A DNA stretch of 53,500 bases from Mesostigma viride (taxonomy: Eukaryota > Streptophyta > Mesostigmatophyceae > Mesostigmatales > Mesostigmataceae), in the NCBI GenBank assembly GCA_009746045.1, contig RPFO01000348.1, positions 2,255,189 to 2,308,688 of the forward strand, in the 5' to 3' direction. Below are positions 19,031-29,800 of the stretch, one piece after another; the stretch's first letter is position 1, and the number at the start of each line of letters is the position of its first letter. The position numbers were made by a program, and so were the translations under genes. The notes below the pieces were generated by a model. That model searched no databases. It saw only the letters and a program-made list of their open reading frames with translations, and was not told the origin of the DNA.

Positions 19031-21961
19031 TCAAAACTCGACGCCACCGAAGTGGCGCCGGAAAGCCGCTGGGTCAAAACCCAGGGCCTGAGCCCAGAGG
19101 GCGGGTGGGATGTCGCGCCCCAGGAGGCTGCGGTGGAGGCCAATGTAGCGCGTGACCGAGAGGGCCGAAGCCCACCGGCCGCGCAGCTGGATGGCCTCCG
19201 GCGACTCGCCAGCGATGGCGTCGTGCGTCGCCCCCCCATGCCGGAGGCTGTGAAAAGAAAACATCCCTGGGATGCTCATGCGGGCCTGCACAGCCTCCCA
19301 CTGCTGCCTAGCCTGGCTGTACGTTAAGCCTCGAAAGAGGAGTGCATCCGGGGGCTGGCCAGCCGTCAGACGTCGCAGGAGCCACAAAGAAAGTGGATCC
19401 CGGACGAGGACGTGCTGGGCCGCCCCCTGCGCAGTTTTGGGGTTGCGCAGCACAAGGGCACCGACCATGGGCCCTGGCTCGAGAAGGGGGTGGCCGGGAT
19501 GAGCCACATCCCGAACCCGCAGCCCTAGCGCCTCGCTAATGCGTAAATACTGCTGGAAAGCAATAATAATCAACGCACTCAAATGCACCTGTCGACGTGA
19601 AACTAGCAACAGGGCAGTGAAATAGCAAAGGCGCCAGGGCATAGGCGGAGGGCTGACAGCCGGAACAAGCCGCTGCCAACCTGCTAGCAGGCGGTCCGCC
19701 AGTACCCAATTCCGAACAATGTCGGGGTAGTACAGGTGCAGACAGGCCTTGGCATGCTGGCATAAGGTACGCCCCCGCCCGCCTCTGGCATGGTAGACAG
19801 CAGAAATCCACTCACAGAAAATGGCTTCGGCGTCAGCTGGGTCGACAGGGCCAGGTGGCGCCCACGCCACGTAGACAGCCGCCGCACGTCGGTACGCTGG
19901 CAAGGTAGACACAGGGTTGACTGTGCCCTCCAAAAGTGCCAAGTCCCGAGGGCGTCGCGCCCCCTCAGGCCCAGGGTTGGGATGCACGTCACCACACCGG
20001 GTCAAGTCAGGAACCCAAGCGCCACGCCGACTGGCCTTGTCAGCTGGGTTGTGGTCGGTAGCCACCCAGACCCAGTGGCTCTGCATGTCGCCAGCCAGTG
20101 ACAGAGCGCAGTAGCGTCGAACCAGCTGGTTGAGACGGTAGGAAGACGACCGCCCTCTGACAAACGCCCCCACCACAGCACTGGAGTCTACGAGCCGGAC
20201 GACTCGCTTACCCCGACACGCCTTGGTCCGGCACGACCACTCGACCCCCTGTGTCGCAGCAATCGCCTCCTTGACGTTGATGTGGTTAGGCTGCCCCCGC
20301 CACCGGTAGGACAGTGCCGTACGCCAGTGGCCACTATCCAGCAGGCTGTAGTCCCCCTCCTCCATGCGCTCCAGGTCCCAGTCCTCCCCAGACGTTAAAG
20401 CTGTCGTCCGCCACCCCCGCGCTTCGCGCCGGGTCGCCAGCCGGGCACAATCGGCCCCAGGCAGGTCCCTGTAGACCACCCCACCGCCGGAGCCGCTCGC
20501 ATCACTTGCGACGACCCGGTCAGAAAGGGGCCGGGCCCTGGCCGCCCTCAAAAAGGGGGCCAGGTCGATCGCCGCCTGAAGCTCCTGGCGGGCCCCCGCA
20601 GGGAGGCGCCAGCGGCGCCCAGGCAGGGAGGCATTCATGGCTGCTAGCAGCCGGTACGTCTCAGACCACACCGAAAGCATGGGGCGGCACAGCAGATGCA
20701 TCCACACCCACTTCCCAAGCACAGAACTAAGTTCGCGGTAGTATGTAAACCCGCGATCTAAGATTCTATGAGTAGCGGCGATAACTGCCACCACACGCTC
20801 AGGAACAGGCACCACGTCACCATCCCTTTGGTGAATGACCCCCACCGCCTGCACACCAGTCTGCTCTGCTGTCGCCCGTACCACCTTGTCAGACTTCTGC
20901 ACCAGCCCAACAGCGGCGTAGGCAGCCTGAACACGATCTAGCTGCTGATTCACCCCATCCACCGACGCACAGTGGGTGAAATGGAGATCATCGATCGTCA
21001 CAGCATGCATACCTTCCAGATCCTGCCGAGATTCGAAGCACGGCGAGGGCGCCAAGGGCGCAGCAGGGTCCTCCTCCAGCCTCAGCCGGACGGTCTCCCC
21101 CGCCTCGTTGGCCTCCGCCACCAGGATCAGCGCGGACATGTTGATGCTCAGCCCACGACTAGCCTCCAACGGCGGCTTGGGGCCACAGCGGTACAACACA
21201 GACTGATGCACACACTGGGCCACCGCGACGGCCAGCTTGTTGCCCATTGGCCAGCACAACATCCACGGCCACACCTTCCGACGAGCCCCACTCAGGCCCA
21301 CCAGATCCGACCACACCGGCATCCACGCACAGTACCGCCGCATCCAAACTGGCAGGCGGAGTCTGTTGTAGTACGAATCCAAATCTGATACGCCCCCAAA
21401 AACATCCTCCCCAGCGCGCGTGGGCAAATCGCAAATCACGCCAAGGTGTGGTAAAAAAGCGGGCATAGGATCAGGTAGTGGCATGTTGCCACGCCGGTTG
21501 TCCACAATCAGCCGTATACGGCCGTCGGGCTTTCCGACCCCGAAAGTACCGTTCACCATAGGCGGCTCCTCCTCAAAAAATCCACCCAAAATCCCCCTCT
21601 CCACACACACCGTGCAAACCCGCGCGAACTCCTCCATGCTACACCCCCGCGAGATCCGCATCGACTTCTGCAAGATCCGCTCTGCTGGGCTCAGCGTCCG
21701 TACCATCCTACTCTCATCATTCAAAATTGCTCCCCAAGAGGGGGGTAGTAAGTTCAGCACATCCACTTGGCCACCTTCCCCCGGACCAGGCAAAGCCAAG
21801 CGTGCGGCCACTAACGGTTCGTAAGGGGCTCCTTCAGCATATTCACCCCCATCCACTACAGATCCTGCCATTGCCGCTACGGAACCACCGTTCCGGCGGA
21901 CAAAGGACCTGCAAGCATCATCGATCCCATCTAGGGCCGCCTGCTGCAGAGGCCCGGGCAC
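19031..21961 (-). CDS. YR element 1 Pol: reverse transcriptase - RNase H - 2A-like - tyrosine recombinase
   Basis: 976 aa from a non-ATG codon at 21961; the frame is open to 22018. Reverse transcriptase: SDLDSYYN (192-199) is the motif A aspartate region and TIDD (322-325) stands for the usual YxDD. RNase H: D487, E565, D592 and D636 in SDAS, NVKE, LVDSS and ATDHNPAD. A 2A-like GDVHPNPGP lies at 657-665. Tyrosine recombinase: R807 (YLRISEALGLR), H904-x-x-R907 (HSLRHGGAT), W930 and nucleophile Y939 (TRYIG). All catalytic positions are present, so the enzyme looks active. It has no ATG of its own. Conserved Pol-like sequence upstream (VRSGRRRDR...LNW) lies in a frame that joins this one only across a run of 13 G at about 21,992, so expression needs frameshifting there or the run has a length error. 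Confidence 0.85.
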   Translation of the reverse strand: MPGPLQQAALDGIDDACRSFVRRNGGSVAAMAGSVVDGGEYAEGAPYEPLVAARLALPGPGEGGQVDVLNLLPPSWGAILNDESRMVRTLSPAERILQKSMRISRGCSMEEFARVCTVCVERGILGGFFEEEPPMVNGTFGVGKPDGRIRLIVDNRRGNMPLPDPMPAFLPHLGVICDLPTRAGEDVFGGVSDLDSYYNRLRLPVWMRRYCAWMPVWSDLVGLSGARRKVWPWMLCWPMGNKLAVAVAQCVHQSVLYRCGPKPPLEASRGLSINMSALILVAEANEAGETVRLRLEEDPAAPLAPSPCFESRQDLEGMHAVTIDDLHFTHCASVDGVNQQLDRVQAAYAAVGLVQKSDKVVRATAEQTGVQAVGVIHQRDGDVVPVPERVVAVIAATHRILDRGFTYYRELSSVLGKWVWMHLLCRPMLSVWSETYRLLAAMNASLPGRRWRLPAGARQELQAAIDLAPFLRAARARPLSDRVVASDASGSGGGVVYRDLPGADCARLATRREARGWRTTALTSGEDWDLERMEEGDYSLLDSGHWRTALSYRWRGQPNHINVKEAIAATQGVEWSCRTKACRGKRVVRLVDSSAVVGAFVRGRSSSYRLNQLVRRYCALSLAGDMQSHWVWVATDHNPADKASRRGAWVPDLTRCGDVHPNPGPEGARRPRDLALLEGTVNPVSTLPAYRRAAAVYVAWAPPGPVDPADAEAIFCEWISAVYHARGGRGRTLCQHAKACLHLYYPDIVRNWVLADRLLAGWQRLVPAVSPPPMPWRLCYFTALLLVSRRQVHLSALIIIAFQQYLRISEALGLRVRDVAHPGHPLLEPGPMVGALVLRNPKTAQGAAQHVLVRDPLSLWLLRRLTAGQPPDALLFRGLTYSQARQQWEAVQARMSIPGMFSFHSLRHGGATHDAIAGESPEAIQLRGRWASALSVTRYIGLHRSLLGRDIPPALWAQALGFDPAAFRRHFGGVEF
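19967..19993 (-). other. 2A-like ribosome-skipping motif GDVHPNPGP in Pol 1
   Basis: Encodes GDVHPNPGP between the last RNase H residue and the start of the recombinase. The classical 2A core is D(V/I)ExNPGP; here E is replaced by H. Skipping between G664 and P665 would release a 312-aa recombinase starting with proline. Confidence 0.6.
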
Positions 21962-22157
21962 ACGGGCTGAATCTACAGCAGGCGGGTCTCGCCCCCCCCC
22001 CCCATCCAGTTTAACGCCCTAACCGTCTGACAGGCTAGTGTGCGAGCATTAAAAGCCCGACTCATCCTATCGCGCCTACGGCCTGAGCGTACCTGCTGCC
22101 ACCAGTCACGAGGTGGCAGGGGTGCTGGAAGAGGTAGTGGAAGAAGGCACCGCTCCC
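21962..22157 (-). CDS. N-terminal Pol segment of YR element 1, overlapping gag in the -1 frame
   Basis: The -1 frame relative to gag reads WWQQVRSGRRRDR, then TVRALNWMGGGG, before a stop at about 21,973. Element 2 has VRSARRRQR, VVRWLNWLWGGGQDPP fused directly to its Pol, so this stretch is the true Pol N-terminus. In element 1 the continuation GGGGRDPPAV is one frame off, separated at a run of 13 G. Confidence 0.5.
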
Positions 22158-23261
22158 TCACTTGTTGTTGTTGGACGGGCCGCCCTGCCCCTTCTTGCCG
22201 GGACCCTGCTCCAGCTTGTGCTGCAGCTTCCCCATGCTCATCGCCGCCCGCACCGCCGGAGACGCCAGCATTGCTCCACCCTCCTGGAATGGCAGCATTG
22301 CCGACGGCGTCCCCTTCCAACCCGTCGACCCCACATCCACCAGCTGGCATGCCGTGATCAGCTTTGCCAGGTACTCGGCTGCTGCCAGCTCCAGAATTAC
22401 TTCGGAGCGTGGCGTGGCCCAGTAGCCAAATTCTGTCACCATCGTGTCCAGAATTCCTGCCATCTGCAGGAGCAGCATCCGCCTCTCCCCGCTGGCTGAG
22501 CTGCCGTGCATCGTCAGCATTAACGATGCACGGATGGACTTCCCCCCCACGCTCTCCGCGTAGTCCAGCATTCCTGGCAGCACCGCCTCCAGCATGTTGC
22601 TCACCAGCACCGGCACTGCATGCCCACTCAGCGCCACCCCCTTCGTGCGCGCCAGTCTGCCAGCAGCCGTCGCTGCGGCTGGGCTTGCAGCTGCTGGAGT
22701 CTTTGCCTGGTCCAGCAGCTTCGACATAGCCGATATTAGGTCGCCAATATCTCCGCCAGTGCGGGCGTTGCCCGGCCGGGATGGAAGCCCTCCAGCTGGC
22801 GTTGCATAGCCCGTCTCGGTCCCCAGCAGCCGACCTAGGTTTCGGTCCAGGTCCGCCACAGCCTGGTCGATCGCCCCAGGAGCGCCATCGTCCTCCCCAG
22901 CGCCCGCTCCACCATGCCCCGCCCCTCCGCTTCCACCTGCCGAAGGGGGAACACCCCCCGTTCCCACCGCACCTGCTGACACTGGTGGGTCCGGCTCTGC
23001 AATAGCCTCCCCCAGTTGCGCTGCTAGCACATCGGCCAGGGCCTCCTCCCCATCCCAGTCGCTGACAAACCCCCGTTCCTCCAGGACGTCCATGACGTTC
23101 TTGGCACGCCCCGGAGTGAGCTTCTGGATCCGCTCTAGCCAGTTCCCCTCCCCTAGGATCTTCTGAACCGCAGTGGCGGCCTCCTTTGGGGTGCATCCCT
23201 CCTTGGCTGCTTGCTTGAGCTTCGCTAGGAAATTCCGGTCTGGGGCTGTCACTGTGGACAT
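22158..23261 (-). CDS. YR element 1 ORF1, Gag-like protein
   Basis: ATG 23261, 367 aa. The N-terminal 80 residues are helical (FLAKLKQAAKEGCTPKEAA, ILGEGNWLERIQKLTPGRAK), followed by an acidic/glycine-rich linker and a conserved C-terminal domain beginning KGVALSGHAVPVLVSNMLEA. The last domain aligns with element 2 (KGVALPSRAKSVKYRVSERV). No zinc knuckle is present; the end is basic and Asn-rich (GKKGQGGPSNNNK). By position it is the structural (Gag-like) protein. The pol frame overlaps its 3' end in the -1 frame. Confidence 0.7.
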   Translation of the reverse strand: MSTVTAPDRNFLAKLKQAAKEGCTPKEAATAVQKILGEGNWLERIQKLTPGRAKNVMDVLEERGFVSDWDGEEALADVLAAQLGEAIAEPDPPVSAGAVGTGGVPPSAGGSGGAGHGGAGAGEDDGAPGAIDQAVADLDRNLGRLLGTETGYATPAGGLPSRPGNARTGGDIGDLISAMSKLLDQAKTPAAASPAAATAAGRLARTKGVALSGHAVPVLVSNMLEAVLPGMLDYAESVGGKSIRASLMLTMHGSSASGERRMLLLQMAGILDTMVTEFGYWATPRSEVILELAAAEYLAKLITACQLVDVGSTGWKGTPSAMLPFQEGGAMLASPAVRAAMSMGKLQHKLEQGPGKKGQGGPSNNNK

Positions 23262-23329
23262 GGTAGGTTATACTGCTTGATGTGTTATCTTGCGTTTTGT
23301 TTTTTGTGTTGTGGTCACGTGAGGTTCTC

Positions 23330-23539
23330 AGGCAAAAGAAAACAACCTGCTTCCCTAGAATGGAAGCCCACCCTTTATAGCAACCACCTCTCCAGCCAAC
23401 CCCTACCTGGGTGGCTGGGGTACGGGTGCCAGCACAAAAAATATTTTTTCTAAAATTATTTTTTCTTTTGGTGCTATACGGCGTTGCATTCTCCGCTCAG
23501 CAGGTTAGTCATAGATAAAATGAGCATAGCTCACCAAAT
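23330..23539 (-). repeat. Split direct repeat A1 of YR element 1
   Basis: 210 bp, matching 18431-18640; forms the 5' end of the element on the minus strand. Confidence 0.85.
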
Positions 23540-25109
23540 AAATGCCATGATCATCAATGACCCCATGGGAGCCTGAATCCTCATCATTAAATACATAAAT
23601 GCCACGGTCCATGTACGTAGACGGGCCATGATGACACCAATGGAGCCTGAATCCTCATCATTAATTACATAAATGCCAACCATGTACATACACGGGCAAT
23701 GATGACACCATGGGAGCCTGAATCCTCATCATTAATTACATAAATGCCAACCATGTACGTAGGCCAGCCATGATGACACTATGGGAGCCTGAATCCTCAT
23801 CATTAATTTCATACATGCCAACAACACGTAGACGGGCCATAATGACACCACGGGAGCCTGAATCCTCATCATTTTTTTTTCTTTGACATCCATGTACGTA
23901 GGCCAGCCATGATGACACCATGGGAGCCTGAATCCTCATCATTTTTTTCTGAGACATCCATGTACGTAGGCCAGCCATGATGACACCATGGGAGCCTGAA
24001 TCCTCATCATTAAATACATACATGCCATCCATGTACGTAGACAGGCCATGATGACACCATGGGAGCCTGAATCCTCATCATTTACTATTCCTTGACATCC
24101 ATGTACGTAGACGGGCCATGATGACACCATGGGAGCCTGAATCCTCATCATTTTTTTTCTTTGACATCCATGTACATACGTAGGCCAGCCATGATGACAC
24201 CAATGGAGCCTGAATCCTCATCATTAATTACATACATGCCATCCATGTACGTAGACAGGCCATGACATCTGACACCATGGGAGCCTGAATCCTCATCATT
24301 TACTATTCCTTGACATCCATGTACGTAGACGGGCCATGATGACACCATGGGAGCCTGAATCCTCATCATTTTTTTTTCTTTGACATCCATGTACATACGT
24401 AGGCCAGCCATGATGACACCAATGGAGCCTGAATCCTCATCATTAATTACATACATAAATGCCAACCATGTACATACACGGGCAATGATGACACCAATGG
24501 AGCCTGAATCCTCATCATTAATTACATAAATGCCAACCATGTACATACACGGGCAATGATGACACCATGGGAGCCTGAATCCTCATCATTTTTTTTCTTT
24601 GACATCCATGTACATACGTAGGCCAGCCATGATGACACCAATGGAGCCTGAATCCTCATAATTAATTACATACATGCCATCCATGTACGTAGACAAGCCA
24701 TGATGACACCATGGGAGCCTGAATCCTCATCATTTACTATTCCTTGACATCCATGTACGTAGACGGGCCATGATGACACCAATGGAGCCTGAATCCTCTT
24801 CATTTTTTTTATGAGAGGATTCAGGTTACATAAATGCCAACCATGTAGGTAGACAAGCCATGATGACACCATGGGAGCCTGAATCCTCATCATTACTTAC
24901 ATAAATGCCATCCATGTACGTAGACGGGCCATGATGACACCATGGGAGCCTGAATCCTCATCATTAATTACATAAATGCCATTCATGTACGTAGGCCAGC
25001 CATGGAGACACCATGGGAGCCTGAATCCTCATCATTAATTACATAAATGCCAACCATGTACGTAGACAAGCCATGATGACACCATGGGAGCCTGAATCCT
25101 CCTCATTAA

Positions 25110-26827
25110 CTCGTCGTCTGTCCCTGGTCCTAATTTTAGGACTGAGTTCAACTCAGTCCTAATTTTAGGACCTAATTTTGAGGTTTTGTAGAAAATTCGC
25201 CCCAGTCGGAATATTTGGCAGAAAATTTTTCTCAAAATTTATTCAAATACTACTTGAAAAGATCTTTCTTGGACATATTTTTGGGATTTTTTTGGATTTG
25301 GTTTGGGCGGCTAACCGTACGGTGAAAGTACAGGTGGTAAGGGTACATTTTCACGCAAAACGTGAGTTCCGGAAATGCACGACCTAGCCATGGCGGCTTG
25401 CGCCCATGCATGCAGTTTACGTTTTCGGACGATTTTGCGGGCCAAACCCAGGAAATAGATTTTTTATGTCCTAAAGATGATACAAGTGAATTTTAGCCTC
25501 GCGGGGATGCGATTTACTGGGTGTCGGCACTGTTCTTGCTGGAAAAATCTGCGATTAGGCAGGTCGACGGAATGGATTACTACAATTGATTCCCGGATCA
25601 AATCGAAGGGTTTATAGGTTTCTTTATACCTTTTATCATGTATTGTCGTAGATTAAGTCTAGTGGCAGTAAAGATTTGATGATTTCGACCACTCTGTCAC
25701 GTCATGGTTTGTGTGCCGCAAAGTGCCACTTTTGCAGGCACCGCCTGGGCCAAGGTAACGCCAGCCGTGCCAGGTAAAGCTGGAATATCGCTGCTTCATC
25801 GTTTCTTGGTATTCTTACATGAGTTTAAGCTTGCGATGCGCTGTCAGTTTTGAGTCTTGCTGCTCTTTCTTGACCGTTGCCTGCCCCTCTCTAAAACCAT
25901 CTTTTTAGATGATCTTACCAGGCATTTGCCTTACCGTAGCATGGCTGTACAAGGTTTTAGGTGCTGAATGGGTTAAAACACTTTCATAGATGTTAGTTAT
26001 TCTCTTGCTATGTTCATACTGCATGATTGTGTGGTCATGGGCTGCGTCAAGGGTACTGTCAAGCTTATACGGGTGAGTGAAAAATCTTGGTGATAAACCA
26101 CTGTGATCATGTGCCAGCAGGTATGTTGGCCATGTCATGGCAAGGTAATACAGTTTTATCCATGTCCATTCTTGTAAAGAACAATTAAATGTGACTAACC
26201 TACCCATTATATCGGTGGTTATTACTTATAATACATCCCTTTGTAGCTACGTATCCATACGCATTCCCTACATGTATGCATAGGCTTTCACACATACTAA
26301 GGTACAATATAACTGCATTATGATGATGCAAGTATGTTTTCCTATTATGCCTGAAGGGAAATGGGCTGATTGACATGGTTTGTGGCCACGCTACTATGAA
26401 GTATGACCGCACTTACATGCTTGCAAATTGCTAGCATGGCCCAGTCCTATGTATAGGACTGGCAGTATTTGGCGTGTTTCAGGCAGTGCCAGTGGCCAAA
26501 TTGAGTCCAGTTTTTTGCCACAGGTCAAGAACTATATTGTTTACATGCCTGTATTTTTTTAACATGAATATGGAATTTATTCAATTTTTGCCACTCATGC
26601 TTCCACACAAAAATGCAAATTCGCCGACGGTGCCATACATCCATGTAATTTTTAGGAGTTTGGGTCAAGTTTTCACTGATGTAGTATTTTTGCCAGCAAG
26701 AGGACATCAAATACTCCATAGACCCACATCTAAGCATCTTTAATGGACCCCCCACCTAGTCACTACACACGGTTGAAAAAGGTCAACTCAGTCCTATTAT
26801 TAGGACTGAGTTGGGACAGACGACGAG
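25110..26827. mobile_element. 1.7-kb TTAA-flanked element (piggyBac-like, non-autonomous)
   Basis: A 15-bp perfect terminal inverted repeat CTCGTCGTCTGTCCC is flanked on both sides by TTAA (25106-25109 and 26828-26831); removing the element and one TTAA restores the satellite. TTAA targets are typical of the piggyBac superfamily. Next to each terminus are short hairpins made of GGACTGAGTT and TCCTAATTTTAGGA. The interior (1.7 kb) has no ORF with transposase character. A diverged inverted relative lies at 44,490-45,270. Confidence 0.75.
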
Positions 26828-29800
26828 TTAATTACATAAATGCCAACCATGTACGTAGACAAGCCATGATGACACCACAGGCCTGAATCCTCATCATTAA
26901 TTACATACATGCCATCCATGTACGTAGACAGGCCATGATGACACCATGGGAGCCTGAATCCTCATCATTTACTATTCCTTGACATCCATGTACGTAGGCC
27001 AGCCATGGAGACACCATGGGAGCCTGAATCCTCCTCATTAATTACAGAAATGTTAACCATGTACGTAGACAAGCCATGATGACCCCATGGGAGCCTGAAT
27101 CCTCATCATTAATTACATAAATGCCATCCATGTACGTAGACGGGCCATGATGACACCATGGGAGCCTGAATCCTCATCATTAATTACATACATGCCATCA
27201 ATGTACGTACACGGGCCATGATGACACCATGGGAGCCTGAATCCTCATCATTTTTTTTTCTTTGACATCCATGTACGTAGACGGGCCATGATGACACCAT
27301 GGGAGCCTGAATCCTCATCATTAATTACATAAATGCCATTCATGTACGTAGACGGGCCATGATGACACCATGGGAGCCTGAATCCTCCTCATTAATTACA
27401 TAAATGCCAACCATGTACGTAGACAAGCCATGATGACACCACAGGCCTGAATCCTCATCATTAATTACATACATGCCATCCATGTACGTAGACAGGCCAT
27501 GATGACACCATGGGAGCCTGAATCCTCATCATTTACTATTCCTTGACATCCATGTACGTAGGCCAGCCATGGAGACACCATGGGAGCCTGAATCCTCCTC
27601 ATTAATTACAGAAATGTTAACCATGTACGTAGACAAGCCATGATGACCCCATGGGAGCCTGAATCCTCATCATTAATTACATAAATGCCATCCATGTACG
27701 TAGACGGGCCATGATGACACCATGGGAGCCTGAATCCTCATCATTAATTACATACATGCCATCGATGTACGTACACGGGCCATGATGACACCATGGGAGC
27801 CTGAATCCTCATCATTTTTTTTTCTTTGACATCCATGTACGTAGACGGGCCATGATGACACCATGGGAGCCTGAATCCTCATCATTAATTACATAAATGC
27901 CATTCATGTACGTAGACGGGCCATGATGACACCATGGGAGCCTGAATTCTCATCATTTACTATTCCTTGACATCCATGTACGTAGGCCAGCCATGGAGAC
28001 AACATGGGAGCCTGAATCCTCATCATTAATTACATAAATGCCAACCATGTACGTAGACAAGCCATGATGACCCCATGGGAGCCTGAATCCTCATCATTAA
28101 TTACATAAATGCCATCCATGTACGTAGACGGGCCATGATGACACCATGGGAGCCTGAATCCTCATTATTATATACAAAAATGCCATCCATGTACGTACAC
28201 GGGCAATGATGACACCATGGGAGCCTGAATCCTCATCATTAATTACATAAATGCCATTCATGTACGTAGACGGGCCATGATGACACCATGGGAGCCTGAA
28301 TCCTCATCATTAATTACATAAATGCCATTCATGTACGTAGACGGGCCATGATGACACCATGGGAGCCTGAATTCTCATCATTTACTATTCCTTGACATCC
28401 ATGTACGTAGGCCAGCCATGGAGACACCATGGGAGCCTGAATCCTCCTCATTAATTACATAAATGCCAACCATGTACGTAGACAAGCCATGATGACCCCA
28501 TGGGAGCCTGAATCCTCATCATTAATTACATAAATGCCATCCATGTACGTAGACGGGCCATGATGACACCATGGGAGCCTGAATCCTCATTATTATATAC
28601 AAAAATGCCATCCATGTACGTACACGGGCAATGATGACACCATGGGAGCCTGAATCCTCATCATTAATTACATAAATGCCATTCATGTACGTAGACATGA
28701 CATGATGACACCATGGGAGCCTGAATCCTCATCATTAATTACATACATGCCATCCATGTACGTACACGGGCCATGATGACACCATGGGAGCCTGAATCCT
28801 TATCATTTTTTTTTCTTTGACATCCATGTACGTAGACGGGCCATGATGACACCATGGGAGCCTGAATCCTCATCATTAATTACATACATGCCATCCATGT
28901 ACGTAGGCCAGCCATGATGACACCATGGGAGCCTGAATCCTCATCATTTACTATTCCTTGACATCCATGTACGTAGGCCAGCCATGGAGACACCATGGGA
29001 GCCTGAATCCTCATCATTAATTACATAAATGCCATTCATGTACGTAGACATGACATGATGACACCATGGGAGCCTGAATCCTCATCATTAATTACATACA
29101 TGCCATCCATGTACGTACACGGGCCATGATGACACCATGGGAGCCTGAATCCTCATCATTTTTTTTTCTTTGACATCCATGTACGTAGACGGGCCATGAT
29201 GACACCATGGGAGCCTGAATCCTCATCATTAATTACATACATGCCATCCATGTACGTAGGCCAGCCATGATGACACCATGGGAGCCTGAATCCTCATCAT
29301 TTACTATTCCTTGACATCCATGTACGTAGGCCAGCCATGGAGACACCATGGGAGCCTGAATCCTCCTCATGAATTACATAAATGCCAACCATGTACGTAG
29401 ACAAGCCATGATGACACCATGGGAGCCTGAATCCTCATCATTTACTATTCCTTGACATCCATGTACGTAGACGGGCCATGATGACACCATGGGAGCCTGA
29501 ATCCTCATCATTAATTACATAAATGCCAACCATGTACGTAGGTCTACGGGCCATGATGACACCATGGGAGCCTGAATCCTCATCATTTATAACATAAATG
29601 CCAACAACACGTAGATGGGCCATGATGACACCATGGGAGCCTGAATCCTCATCATTTATGACATAAATGCCATTCATGTACGTAGGCCAGCCATGATGAC
29701 ACCATGGGAGCCTGAATCCTCATCATTAATTACATACATGCCATCCATGTACGTACACGGGCCATGATGACACCATGGGAGCCTGAATCCTCATCATTTT

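Larger units (their letters stand above)
18211..23539 (-). mobile_element. Ngaro/PAT-type YR retrotransposon 1, apparently complete
   Basis: Read on the minus strand the order is repeat A (23539-23330), gag, pol, repeat B (18835-18641), A again (18640-18431), a 25-bp link, B again (18405-18211). This A1-ORFs-B1-A2-B2 arrangement of split direct repeats (210 and 195 bp) is the hallmark of Ngaro/PAT-type elements of the DIRS order, which integrate with a tyrosine recombinase and usually make no target duplication; none is seen here. Reverse transcriptase, RNase H and tyrosine recombinase all keep their key residues. No methyltransferase domain was found, which favours Ngaro/PAT over DIRS proper. 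It sits in the satellite. Confidence 0.85.
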
